The notes under the pieces were generated by a model that saw nothing but the letters and a program-made list of their open reading frames with translations, did not search any database and was not told the DNA's origin. A program made the translations under genes and the position numbers. A stretch of DNA of 20,923 nt from JANNFX01 sp031380225 (GTDB lineage: Bacteria; Pseudomonadota; Alphaproteobacteria; Rhizobiales; Hyphomicrobiaceae): positions 1 to 20,923 of the forward strand of contig JANNFX010000134.1 of the NCBI GenBank assembly GCA_031380225.1, written 5' to 3'. Shown here in pieces: positions 1 to 7,595 of this stretch (the first letter of the stretch is position 1; each line of letters opens with the position of its first letter).

Positions 1-142
1 CGAGATGCGCGATCAATACGACGCCTCGCGTCACCACATCGGCGTGCTGCAACTCCGCGGCCTTGACTGGCAGTTGGTTGCCGCCCGCATCAGGCAGGTT
101 GGCTTCGAAGATTCCGTCGAAGATGCCCGCTTTGATCGACAT
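1..142 (-). CDS. Partial hypothetical protein, N-terminal 47 residues only
   Basis: A reading frame on the minus strand begins with ATG (complement of 140-142) and stays open to the window edge. It encodes MSIKAGIFDGIFEANLPDAG, then a stretch ending in ADVVTRGVVLIAHL. The composition looks protein-like, with alternating hydrophobic residues and mostly G or C at third codon positions. The competing plus-strand frame (about 2-166) is rich in Asp, Arg and His, as expected of an antisense shadow. No clear ribosome binding site precedes the ATG, and I do not recognise the family. If real, the gene diverges from the HigA-like gene and shares the 143-248 region with it as promoter space. Truncation by the window prevents any functional call. 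Confidence 0.4.
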   Translation of the reverse strand, partial: MSIKAGIFDGIFEANLPDAGGNQLPVKAAELQHADVVTRGVVLIAHL

Positions 143-248
143 CCAACGAGTTCGGTTCTCGAGTGATCTTTGACCCTTTGCAAATTCATTGCTGCTGGCG
201 TGAAGCCTGTTGCGCTACGGGCAATGTCGACTATCACATGAGGATCAG

Positions 249-542
249 ATGCCGATCAAAGCCAACTTTCCACCGAGCCATGTAGGCGAGTTTTTGCGGC
301 GCTCGGTGTTTCCTGACGGCATCTCCGTGACCGAAGGAGCAAAGTTGCTTGGTGTAGGGCGTCCCGCGCTGTCGCAGTTACTAAACGGCAAGTCGGCTCT
401 ATCGCCTGAAATGGCTCTCAGGTTTGAAAAGGCCTTTGGAGTAAAGATGGATACTTTGCTGCGCATGCAGTCTCGCTACGACGCGTGGCAGATGCGATCG
501 CGCGAAAGCCAGATTAAAGTCAAAAAATATGAGCCAGCATAA
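249..542 (+). CDS. higA: HigA-family XRE-type antitoxin / transcriptional regulator
   Basis: The 97-residue protein opens with PPSHVGEFLRRSVFPDGISV, matching the HigA pattern (HPGE-L-x-E-x-x-x-P-x-G-I-S). A helix-turn-helix follows at residues 25-58: VTEGAKLLGVGRPALSQLLN, then GKSALSPEMALRFEKAFGV. HigA proteins bind their own promoter and neutralise the ribosome-dependent mRNA interferase HigB. I chose the ATG at 249 because AGGATCAG precedes it and the conserved motif begins there; an upstream TTG at 210 is possible but less likely. In host-inhibition systems higB lies directly upstream of higA, but no intact higB is present. The C-terminus (RESQIKVKKYEPA) is lysine-rich and resembles the tail of HigA proteins. 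It is either a solitary regulator or a leftover antitoxin. It converges with the DUF2865 gene with only four bases between stops. Confidence 0.85.
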   Translation: MPIKANFPPSHVGEFLRRSVFPDGISVTEGAKLLGVGRPALSQLLNGKSALSPEMALRFEKAFGVKMDTLLRMQSRYDAWQMRSRESQIKVKKYEPA

Positions 543-546
543 AAAT

Positions 547-1695
547 CTACTGCGGTTGCGGCGGCGGGGGTTCTGGTGTCGCCTCGGTTGACCAGCCGCT
601 GGTGGCAGATCCGGTGTCCCTGCGCGCGACGTCCTTTTGCGGTGTGGCCGCTGCCTTTTGCCCGCTGGCATCTGGAATGTATTCGGCCTGTTTGCACGAA
701 CAGCCAGCTACGAATTCCTTGCGGTAGCGAAATGCGGATCGGAGGCTTGCATAGGGTTCATTGGTGCGGAACCCCACCATGCCCTCGACGTTTCCGCCGG
801 GGTTCTGGTGGTAATAGAGATCAACGGGGGCGGCACACTTTGACTGGCACAACTCCGCATCGCGCTCGAAGTGGTTGGGCAATGTCGAGAAGCTGATCGG
901 GAAGTAATAGCCATCGCATTGGCGCACGCACAACGTCCGGTACGTGGAATAGGGCAGTGCGCTATTGAAGTTGCCAAGACCGCCGCCGCCGGCACTTTCT
1001 TCCTGCCAAATCGGGCCGTCACCGCCGCCACCGCGGCTGGCCTGCTGCTGATAGTTCGCGCCGCAGTTGTTGCGCGCCAATTCTCGCACGATGTCGTCGG
1101 TGTAAGACCGTCCCGACGACGATTGGATTTGCTGACGCTGGATATCGAGTTCCGTCAAACGCCTGCGGTTGCTTTCCACTTGCCGCACCATGTCGCGGCA
1201 TTGCGGCGTGCCACGCAGCGTTTTCGTGAACAGGAAGTACTCGTAACAATTGGCGCGGTCGAGCGTGTTCTGCGATTGGCGCACCGCGGCTTCGGTTTTG
1301 CGGATTTCAGCCTCGATGCCGGGAATTAAAGTCTGCGATTGGTCGCCCTTCTGGCCTTCTTGCACGAGCCGCTGTTCGAGCTGCAGACAGATGTTGCTCT
1401 TTTGCGACCAGGCGCCTGCGCCCGCGTTGCCCCCGGGCTGCGCGCCTGGCGGGATCGGCGCTGGTCCGCCAGCCGGTGGCGGCGGTGTCCACTGACCGGG
1501 CGCGTTCGGGTTCTGCGGCTTATAGACGGGCTCGCGCGGCTTTGGCGGCGGTTGGTCCCAAGGCCAGTTGATGCCCTGTGCTGAAGCCGGCGACACCAAC
1601 GCTTGCGGTGCAATGGCTGCAAACCCGGCCAACACTGCCACCGCAATACTGGTCAGTCTGAATAGCCGGCACGCGTATATTGACTGCAACTTCAA
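547..1695 (-). CDS. Exported DUF2865 domain-containing protein
   Basis: This 382-residue protein has a Sec-type signal peptide (hydrophobic LTSIAVAVLAGFAAIAPQAL, likely cut after PASA at about residue 39). A proline-rich, probably disordered segment follows (44-85), then a helical charged region (100-210) and a glycine-rich linker (220-242). The conserved C-terminal module spans about 250-340 and contains LCVRQCDGYYFPISFS, several paired cysteines, FRYRKEF and a GCSC motif. This cysteine-rich module matches my memory of DUF2865, found mainly in Hyphomicrobiales and of unknown function. The cysteines suggest disulfides and a periplasmic location. The start appears to be TTG (complement of 1693-1695), preceded by AAGGA at 7-base spacing; no in-frame ATG occurs near the signal peptide. 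A second proline-rich tail (PEPPPPQPQ) ends the protein. It diverges from cysS. Confidence 0.85.
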   Translation of the reverse strand: MKLQSIYACRLFRLTSIAVAVLAGFAAIAPQALVSPASAQGINWPWDQPPPKPREPVYKPQNPNAPGQWTPPPPAGGPAPIPPGAQPGGNAGAGAWSQKSNICLQLEQRLVQEGQKGDQSQTLIPGIEAEIRKTEAAVRQSQNTLDRANCYEYFLFTKTLRGTPQCRDMVRQVESNRRRLTELDIQRQQIQSSSGRSYTDDIVRELARNNCGANYQQQASRGGGGDGPIWQEESAGGGGLGNFNSALPYSTYRTLCVRQCDGYYFPISFSTLPNHFERDAELCQSKCAAPVDLYYHQNPGGNVEGMVGFRTNEPYASLRSAFRYRKEFVAGCSCKQAEYIPDASGQKAAATPQKDVARRDTGSATSGWSTEATPEPPPPQPQ

Positions 1696-1846
1696 AGCGC
1701 TGTCCTTGGAGGCGGCTCTTGATCCTGATACCTGTCTGCCATACTAAGCCAATCGAGCGCAAATGCGGCGCTGTGACTGAGGCTTATCCGCCTAACCCAC
1801 AGTGTTTTCAGCGCAATTGCTGGTAATTTCCAGGAGCGGGGCCGCC

Positions 1847-3256
1847 GTGGTTTTGAACCTCTACAACACATTGACGCGCTCCAAGAAGCCGTTTCAGCCC
1901 ATCGATCCGGATAACGTCCGCATGTATGTGTGCGGGCCGACGGTGTACGACTTCGCCCACATTGGCAACGCGCGGCCGGTGATTGTGTTCGATGTGCTGT
2001 ATCGCCTGCTTCGGCACATCTATGGCCCGGAACATGTCACCTATGTCCGCAACATCACCGACGTTGATGACAAGATCAACGCGCGAGCGCTGCGTGATTT
2101 TCCAGGATTGCCGTTGAATGACGCCATCGCGCGCGTCACTGAGAAGACCGCAAATCAGTTCCATGCCGACGTCAAGGCGTTGGGCTGCCTGGAGCCAACG
2201 CACGAGCCGCGGGCGACGGACAACATTGCTCAGATGATCACCATCATCGAGGCGTTGCTTAAGCGCGGCCATGCCTATGTCGCAGCAGGCGAAGTGCTGT
2301 TCGACACGGTGTCGATGCCAGACTATGGCGAGCTTTCCAATCGCAAGCTTGACGAGCAACAGGCCGGTGCGCGCGTCGAAGTCGAAGCGCACAAAAAACA
2401 TCCTGGCGATTTCGTGCTTTGGAAATTATCCTCGCCCGAGGAGCCAGGGTGGGACAGTCCGTGGGGCCGCGGCCGTCCGGGCTGGCATATTGAATGCTCG
2501 GCGATGAGCGAACGCTATTTGGGGAAAGTCTTCGACATTCACGGCGGCGGGCTGGATCTCATCTTCCCACACCATGAGAACGAGATCGCGCAATCCCGCT
2601 GCGCGCACGGCACTGACGTCATGGCCAACGTCTGGATGCACAACGGCTTCCTGCAGGTTGAGGGCCAGAAGATGAGCAAGAGCCTCGGGAATTTCATTAC
2701 GATCAATGAGTTGTTGGAGACAAAGACGTTTGGTTCGAACATGTGGCATGGCCGCGTCGTACGGCTCGCCATGCTCGGTTCCCACTACCGGCAGCCAATC
2801 GATTGGACTGTTGATCGGCTGGTTCAAGCGCGCAATAGAGTTTTTGAATGGGCTAATGAGTTGCACGACGCGCCGTCAGCAGAGCATCCCCATGTTGATG
2901 TCATTGGTGCCCTTGCTGATGATCTGAATACGCCAGCAGCCTTGGCGGCAATTTTTGGATTGGCAAAATCTCCGAACAACGTTGCAGATATTAAGTCTCT
3001 CAAAACTTCACTGAAGTTCTTGGGCCTCTACGACAACGAAGTTCTTGCTCAAGTGAATGTGGGGCAAGAAGTCTACAATTTCGACCGGTTCGCTGTCGAT
3101 GACCTCATCACCGCCCGCCTTGCGGCCCGCAAAGCCAAAGACTTCAAGGAAAGCGACCGCATCCGCGATGAACTCGCAGGCATGGGCATCGCGTTGAAAG
3201 ATGCGAAAGATCCTAAGACCGGCGAGATCACCACCACTTGGGAGGTGGCGCGATGA
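1847..3256 (+). CDS. cysS: Cysteinyl-tRNA synthetase
   Basis: Class I aminoacyl-tRNA synthetase that charges tRNA-Cys with cysteine in the cytoplasm. The 469-residue length fits the family (about 460-500). Visible signatures: MYVCGPTVYDFAHIGNARP with the HIGH-type motif HIGN at 38-41, zinc ligands at C29, C217 (IECSAM), H242 and E246 (PHHENE), and KMSKS at 275-279. The C-terminal part carries the helical DALR-type region and ends ITTTWEVAR. I chose the GTG at 1847 because AGGAGCGGGG lies just upstream and the next residues (VLNLYNTLTR) match the usual N-terminus. An upstream in-frame GTG at 1802 would add 15 atypical residues. The gene diverges from the DUF2865 gene. A repeat-filled gap of about 400 bases separates it from the next gene, so it may be transcribed alone. 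Confidence 0.97.
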   Translation: MVLNLYNTLTRSKKPFQPIDPDNVRMYVCGPTVYDFAHIGNARPVIVFDVLYRLLRHIYGPEHVTYVRNITDVDDKINARALRDFPGLPLNDAIARVTEKTANQFHADVKALGCLEPTHEPRATDNIAQMITIIEALLKRGHAYVAAGEVLFDTVSMPDYGELSNRKLDEQQAGARVEVEAHKKHPGDFVLWKLSSPEEPGWDSPWGRGRPGWHIECSAMSERYLGKVFDIHGGGLDLIFPHHENEIAQSRCAHGTDVMANVWMHNGFLQVEGQKMSKSLGNFITINELLETKTFGSNMWHGRVVRLAMLGSHYRQPIDWTVDRLVQARNRVFEWANELHDAPSAEHPHVDVIGALADDLNTPAALAAIFGLAKSPNNVADIKSLKTSLKFLGLYDNEVLAQVNVGQEVYNFDRFAVDDLITARLAARKAKDFKESDRIRDELAGMGIALKDAKDPKTGEITTTWEVAR

Positions 3257-3264
3257 GCCTCGAT

Positions 3265-3293
3265 GTCATCCTCGGGCTTGTCCCGAGGACCCA
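3265..3293. repeat. REP-like palindrome 1
   Basis: The stem CCTCGGG (3270-3276) pairs perfectly with CCCGAGG (3282-3288) around the loop CTTGT. It is flanked by GTCAT on the left and ACCCA on the right. It is the inverted partner of the element at 3371-3399. Confidence 0.8.
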
Positions 3294-3370
3294 TTCTGCA
3301 ACGCGAGCTCATCCATTGACATGCGCCCTGCACCAACGAGCGCTCCTCAAACAACTCACCCGCTTCATGG

Positions 3371-3399
3371 TGGGTCCCGGGCACAAGGCCCGGGATGAC
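3371..3399. repeat. REP-like palindrome 2, inverted relative to 1
   Basis: CCCGGGC (3376-3382) pairs with GCCCGGG (3388-3394) around ACAAG. The flanks TGGGT and ATGAC mirror those of the first element, so the two form a composite inverted pair separated by about 77 bases. Confidence 0.8.
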
Positions 3400-3503
3400 A
3401 ATCGTGGGTGTATCGGCATCAACGGTTCTGGCGAGTTATTTTTGGATCAAGATAGCAGCGGCAGAGGTCGCGCGATGATCGACCGCGCTCTCATCCCCCC
3501 AAT

Positions 3504-3534
3504 CGTCACCCCCGCGAAGGCGGGGGCCTGCCCC
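3504..3534. repeat. REP-like palindrome 3
   Basis: CCCCCGC (3509-3515) pairs perfectly with GCGGGGG (3520-3526) around a GAAG tetraloop. It is preceded by CGTCA and followed by CCTGCCC, a form often seen between alphaproteobacterial genes. Confidence 0.8.
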
Positions 3535-3567
3535 GGTATCAAGTGCGTGCTGAATTCCGAACTTGCA

Positions 3568-3594
3568 CGGATCCCGGCCGTCGCCGGGATGACG
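3568..3594. repeat. REP-like palindrome 4
   Basis: ATCCCGGC (3571-3578) pairs perfectly with GCCGGGAT (3583-3590) around CGTC, followed by GACGG. It is the likely inverted partner of the element at about 3504-3534. Confidence 0.8.
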
Positions 3595-3653
3595 GCAAGT
3601 GGGTGGGGAACTCCGGAGCGCTTACAGCGGGGACACACGCCAGAGGCCGCGCC

Positions 3654-4175
3654 ATGACCTCTTCCACAACTTGGCCGCTGCGGCCGTACCTTCCTGCTGA
3701 CGCGCTGGCATTGCGCGATTTGTTTGCGGCCAGCGTCGAAGAGTTAACGCAGGATGATTACGACGAAGACCAGCGCGCCGCATGGGTGTCAGTCGCGGAA
3801 GATGGCGCGGCGTTTGCGGCCAACCTCGGCAAAATGTTAACGCTGGTGGTCGAGGTTGAAGGCGAGCTGCTCGGATTTGCCGCGCTCAAGGACAACACCC
3901 TCATCGACATGCTCTACGTTCACCCCTATCACGCGGGCGAAGGCATCGGCACCGCACTCGCCGATGCGCTTGAAAAGATTGCCACCGCGCGCGGCGCCAC
4001 GGCCATTTCCGTCGACAGCACGGACACCGCGCAAGAATTCTTCGAAGCCCGCGGCTATGTGGCAACCCAACGCACTGTGGTGCCACTGGAAGATGAAATG
4101 TTGCCGACAATCACGCTCAAAATGCAATTGAAGATCGTGGACACGCCTGAAGGTGGTGCTAAGACGGCGCAATGA
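3654..4175 (+). CDS. GNAT-family N-acetyltransferase
   Basis: The 173-residue protein has the GNAT fold pattern. An N-terminal strand (LRPYLPADALALRDLFAASV) is followed by central strands (TLVVEVEGELLGFAAL) and LIDMLYVHPYHAGEGIGTAL, where the acetyl-CoA-binding motif A (Q/R-x-x-G-x-G/A) appears as GEGIGTAL. A final motif, AQEFFEARGYVATQRTVVPL, is typical of the GNAT C-terminus. It probably transfers an acetyl group from acetyl-CoA to an amine; the substrate cannot be told. I chose the ATG at 3654 because AGAGG precedes it and the fold begins there; an in-frame upstream start would read through repeat DNA. Its stop overlaps the start of the citramalate synthase gene (ATGA), so the two are almost certainly co-transcribed. 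Confidence 0.88.
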   Translation: MTSSTTWPLRPYLPADALALRDLFAASVEELTQDDYDEDQRAAWVSVAEDGAAFAANLGKMLTLVVEVEGELLGFAALKDNTLIDMLYVHPYHAGEGIGTALADALEKIATARGATAISVDSTDTAQEFFEARGYVATQRTVVPLEDEMLPTITLKMQLKIVDTPEGGAKTAQ

Positions 4176-5791
4176 CATCTAAAACAAAAGACCGGCTCTA
4201 TTTGTTCGACACCACGTTGCGCGACGGTGCGCAGACGACGGGCGTTGATTTTTCGCTTGAGGACAAGCGCCGCGTCGCGGCGATCCTGGACGCGCTGGGG
4301 CTTGACTACATCGAGGGTGGCTTCCCCGGCGCCAATGCCACCGACACCGCATTCTTCTCGGAAAAGCCTGGCTTGAAGACGGCGCGTTTCACCGCCTTTG
4401 GCATGACCAAGCGTGCCGGCCGCTCGATTTCGAACGATCCGGGCTTTCAAGCGTTACTTCAATCGAAAGCCGACAGCATCTGCTTGGTCGCGAAGTCGTG
4501 GGACTATCATGTCCGGGTGGCTCTCGGCATTTCAAACGAAGAAAACCTCGAAGGCATCGCTGAAAGCATCAAGGCGGTTGCCGCCTCGGGCCGTGAAGCG
4601 ATGCTCGACTGCGAACATTTCTTCGACGGCTATAAGGGTAACCGCGACTATGCGCTCGCCGTTGCGCGCACGGCTCATGAGGCTGGCGCGCGCTGGGTGG
4701 TTTTATGCGATACCAACGGCGGTACGCTCCCGCACGAAGTTGAGCGCATTGTTTTAGACGTGTGCAATACGGTCCCCGGCTCGCACCTTGGTATCCACAC
4801 CCACAACGATACTGAAAACGCCGTCGCCAATACGCTGCAAGCCGTCCGCGCCGGTTGCCGCCAAATCCAAGGCACGTTGAACGGGCTTGGCGAACGCTGC
4901 GGAAATGCCAACATGACATCGATCATTCCGACGCTGATGCTCAAGAGCGAGTTCGCGGATCACTTCACAACGCGCATGACGCCTGATGGATTGCGGACCC
5001 TGACGCACGCCTCGCGCGTGCTCGACGATATTTTGAACCAGGCACCAGATCGTCACGCGCCCTATGTCGGCGAAAGTGCGTTCGCGACCAAGGCTGGCAT
5101 TCATGCGTCGGCAATTCTGAAAGAACCTGAGACTTACGAGCACGTGCGGCCCGATGCGGTCGGCAATGAACGGCGGCTGCTTGTTTCCAAACAGGCCGGC
5201 AAGTCGAATGTGCTGGCCGCTTTAGAGCGCGTTGGTATTAGCGCTGATAAAGATGATCCCAAAGTGCAAACGCTGCTCGATGAGGTCAAAGCGCGCGAGG
5301 CCACCGGCTATTCCTATGAGGCGGCCGAAGCCTCTTTCGAACTCTTGGCGCGGCGCCAATTGCAGTCCGTGCCGCAGTACTTTGCTGTCGATAGCTTCCG
5401 GGTCTTGGTCGAGCGCCGCCGTGATGCAAAAGGCGAGTTGGTGACGGTCTCAGAAGCCAATGTCAAAGTCTCAATTGCCGGCGAAACCGAGCAACTGTCG
5501 TCAGAAGGGCATGGCAATGGTCCCGTTAACGCGCTTGATCAGGCGTTGCGCAAGGACCTCGGACGTTATCAGAAGCATATCGAAACGATTGAACTCGAAG
5601 ACTACAAGGTGCGTATTTTGACCGGCGGCACTGAGGCGGTGACACGGGTTCTGGTCGAAACTCATGATGTCGCGACCGGCAAGCGCTGGGTCACTGTCGG
5701 GGTGTCACCGAATATCATCGATGCCAGTTTCGAAGCTCTGTTAGACAGTATAAACTATAAACTTCTGATCGATGGTGCCACGATCGGCTAA
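4172..5791 (+). CDS. cimA: (R)-citramalate synthase
   Basis: Condenses pyruvate and acetyl-CoA to (R)-citramalate, the first step of a threonine-independent route to 2-oxobutyrate and isoleucine. The 539-residue protein belongs to the HMGL/IPMS family. DTTLRDGAQTTGVDFSLEDK is at 13-32, the metal-binding GIHTHNDTEN has H209 and H211, and GLGERCGNANM follows. The C-terminal LeuA-type regulatory domain (about 400-539) ends SINYKLLIDG. The sequence resembles the CimA subgroup (YIEGGFPGANATDTAFF) rather than LeuA; substrate choice between pyruvate and 2-oxoisovalerate is inferred from that resemblance. The start ATG overlaps the preceding GNAT stop by four bases. Two pentapeptide-repeat genes follow after 23 bases, apparently in the same transcript. 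The regulatory domain suggests feedback control, probably by isoleucine. Confidence 0.92.
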   Translation: MTSKTKDRLYLFDTTLRDGAQTTGVDFSLEDKRRVAAILDALGLDYIEGGFPGANATDTAFFSEKPGLKTARFTAFGMTKRAGRSISNDPGFQALLQSKADSICLVAKSWDYHVRVALGISNEENLEGIAESIKAVAASGREAMLDCEHFFDGYKGNRDYALAVARTAHEAGARWVVLCDTNGGTLPHEVERIVLDVCNTVPGSHLGIHTHNDTENAVANTLQAVRAGCRQIQGTLNGLGERCGNANMTSIIPTLMLKSEFADHFTTRMTPDGLRTLTHASRVLDDILNQAPDRHAPYVGESAFATKAGIHASAILKEPETYEHVRPDAVGNERRLLVSKQAGKSNVLAALERVGISADKDDPKVQTLLDEVKAREATGYSYEAAEASFELLARRQLQSVPQYFAVDSFRVLVERRRDAKGELVTVSEANVKVSIAGETEQLSSEGHGNGPVNALDQALRKDLGRYQKHIETIELEDYKVRILTGGTEAVTRVLVETHDVATGKRWVTVGVSPNIIDASFEALLDSINYKLLIDGATIG

Positions 5792-5814
5792 AGGTGTGAC
5801 GTGAGGAGAATGAA

Positions 5815-6615
5815 ATGACGTTGGCCGAACTGATGCAAAAGACGGTGTTTGTGGCCCTTAGCCTTGGTGTCAGCGCTGCTTCGGCAGCCGATATGACCTC
5901 GGGCGAAGTGACAAAGGCGCTGTTCAAATCCCCAGCCGGTCAGGTGGTCGAACTTTCAGCGAAGAACCTCAGTGAGCTTGACCTCTCAGGCGTCGATTTC
6001 AAATCGGCCAAGATGGCTGGCAGTAATCTCTATGGAACCGAACTTGTTGGTGCCAACCTGACCGGCGTTGACATGAGCAAAGCCCGGCTCGACCGCTCCG
6101 TTATCACCAAAGCCAATTTCACCAATGCCAACCTTGAAGACGTGACCCTGCTGCGCGTTACGATCTTCTCATCATTGGATCGCAATATTTCTGAAGCGCC
6201 GTCATTTGCTGGCGCCAATCTGAAGAACGCCAAACTCAGTGGGTGGCTTGATGGCAGCAACTTTGCGGGCGCAAATTTGACCAACGCTCAATTCAGCACC
6301 GTTGACGGCCACGAAGGCGGCTTGCTCGCCTCGCGCGTCCGGCTGACGTCAGCAGACTTTTCAGGTGCAACGCTTGTGAACACGGACCTCAGCGGAGCGG
6401 AGCTGACGTATGCGCGGTTCGTCAATGCCAAAGCAATGGGGGCAAACTTCAAAGGCGCTGATTTGACCATGGCCAATTTCACCGGCGCAGATGTGACTGG
6501 TATGGACGTCACCGGCGCAAATCTCTTGGAAGCGAAATTCAACGGTGCGATCGGCGTTGCAACGATGAAGGGCCTGATTGAAGCCCAAAACGCGGCCCAT
6601 GTGGCCGAAAGGTAA
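5815..6615 (+). CDS. Exported pentapeptide-repeat protein, first of a tandem pair
   Basis: The 266-residue protein begins with a signal peptide (MTLAELMQKTVFVALSLGVS, likely cut after ASA at about 24). A short helical segment (SGEVTKALFKS) follows, then many A(D/N)LxG-type pentapeptides: LSGVDFKSAKMAGSNL, GANLTGVDMSKARL, KANFTNANL, GANLKNAKL, GADLTMANFTGADVTGMDVT. Such repeats fold as a right-handed quadrilateral beta-helix. The repeat is interrupted near the middle (LRVTIFSSLDRNISEAPS), probably by a loop. The start is well supported by AGGAG at 5804-5808, six bases before ATG. Pentapeptide proteins can mimic DNA (gyrase protection), but the signal peptide argues against that role here. It lies between the citramalate synthase gene and a paralogue. 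The function is unknown. Confidence 0.88.
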   Translation: MTLAELMQKTVFVALSLGVSAASAADMTSGEVTKALFKSPAGQVVELSAKNLSELDLSGVDFKSAKMAGSNLYGTELVGANLTGVDMSKARLDRSVITKANFTNANLEDVTLLRVTIFSSLDRNISEAPSFAGANLKNAKLSGWLDGSNFAGANLTNAQFSTVDGHEGGLLASRVRLTSADFSGATLVNTDLSGAELTYARFVNAKAMGANFKGADLTMANFTGADVTGMDVTGANLLEAKFNGAIGVATMKGLIEAQNAAHVAER

Positions 6616-6618
6616 GCG

Positions 6619-7407
6619 ATGCGGCGATGGGCCAAGATGGTCTGTTTTGCAGCGTTGATCGCAGCCGGTCAATCAAATGGCGCATGTTTGAATGCTGCAG
6701 CTGGCGCACCGACGGCCCGTGATGTGACATCGGCCATCTTTCGATCTAAGCCCTTGTCGCCCCCGAGTTTTGAAGGCCAGTCGCTTGCCGGGCTGGACTT
6801 CATTGGTTTGGATTTCAAGAGCGCGAACTTTCGCGGTGCTGATCTGTTTGGCGCTAATCTGACCGATGCCTCGATGGCCGGCGCGGATCTCCGTGGCGCG
6901 ACCCTCAATCGGGCCACCATAACGCGGGCCGAATTCTCAACATCGAATCTCGAACATGCTCATATTCAAAGCCCGACCGTGTTCACGACGCTGGAACGCT
7001 TTCACCGCGAAGGCGCCCGCTTTGCTGGTGCGCGGATGTCTGGCGCGGACTTGGGCGGCATTCTTGACCGTACAGATTTCCGTTGGGCTGATTTAAGTGG
7101 CGCAACGTTTGGCGGTCCGTCTGGTATCAGCCTGATCGGAGCCAAGTTTTCCGAGGCCAATCTTAAGGGCACGAAATTTGGCGGCGCCGATTTGACGTTT
7201 GCAACATTCCGCGGCGCAAATCTCACGGGCGCCGATTTAACGGGATGCGACCTGTCAAAGACGGATTTCACAGGTGCAAATGTAACCGGACTAAAGTTGG
7301 CCGGTGCCAATCTTGATGGCGCCGATTTCACAGGCGTGGAAGGCTTCGATCAAATCGACGGGCTCGATAAAACCGGAAATCGCAGCCGGGCGATAGTGAG
7401 CCGTTAG
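6619..7407 (+). CDS. Exported pentapeptide-repeat protein, second of a tandem pair
   Basis: The 262-residue paralogue of the preceding protein starts three bases after its stop, with AAGG upstream. The N-terminus (MRRWAKMVCFAALIAAGQSN, then GAC) could be a signal peptide; the Cys at about 23 leaves a lipoprotein possible, although the lipobox is weak. A helical segment (ARDVTSAIFRS) matches the first protein's SGEVTKALFKS. The pentapeptide beta-helix follows (GADLFGANLTDASMAGADL, GADLTFATFRGANLTGADL). The mid-helix break (SPTVFTTLERFHREGARF) falls at the same place as in the paralogue. Gene duplication followed by divergence is the simplest explanation, and a heteromeric pair is possible. No catalytic residues are evident. 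Confidence 0.88.
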   Translation: MRRWAKMVCFAALIAAGQSNGACLNAAAGAPTARDVTSAIFRSKPLSPPSFEGQSLAGLDFIGLDFKSANFRGADLFGANLTDASMAGADLRGATLNRATITRAEFSTSNLEHAHIQSPTVFTTLERFHREGARFAGARMSGADLGGILDRTDFRWADLSGATFGGPSGISLIGAKFSEANLKGTKFGGADLTFATFRGANLTGADLTGCDLSKTDFTGANVTGLKLAGANLDGADFTGVEGFDQIDGLDKTGNRSRAIVSR

Positions 7408-7595
7408 GGTTGCCCTGGCTAAAGGTCAGAATACCCATATGATTTATGGTGTTTTTGGTCAGACCATGCCGCACTTGGCGGATTCCCCCGGGCAGGCTAT
7501 GGGATGGGCCGAGATTCCCAGCGGGCTAGATCCACCCCACAGCGCACGAAAGACGCGCTGCGTGCTCGCACTTTCAGAACAATAGGAGACACGCC

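Larger units (their letters stand above)
3257..3653. other. Intergenic gap holding four REP-like hairpins
   Basis: No convincing gene lies here; open frames in the gap are translations of the palindromes. Four short GC-rich stem-loops, listed separately, occupy much of it. The first two and the last two each look like a head-to-head pair. Such elements are common between genes in Alphaproteobacteria and may act as transcription attenuators, RNA stabilisers or protein-binding sites. Confidence 0.75.

Noticed and set aside
2..166. Plus-strand open frame ending at 166
   Set aside because: Its composition (many Asp, Arg and His) is typical of an antisense shadow, and the minus-strand frame over the same bases looks more protein-like.
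1808..2401. Long minus-strand frame inside cysS
   Set aside because: It is fully antisense to a strongly supported cysS and its composition is that of a shadow.
3238..3657. Plus-strand frame of 139 codons between cysS and the GNAT gene
   Set aside because: It translates the REP-like palindromes, which often give open frames, and has no ribosome binding site or recognisable domain.
5815..7407. Qnr-like quinolone resistance for the pentapeptide-repeat pair
   Set aside because: Qnr proteins are cytoplasmic and lack signal peptides; these have export signals and a different repeat layout, so resistance is not supported.
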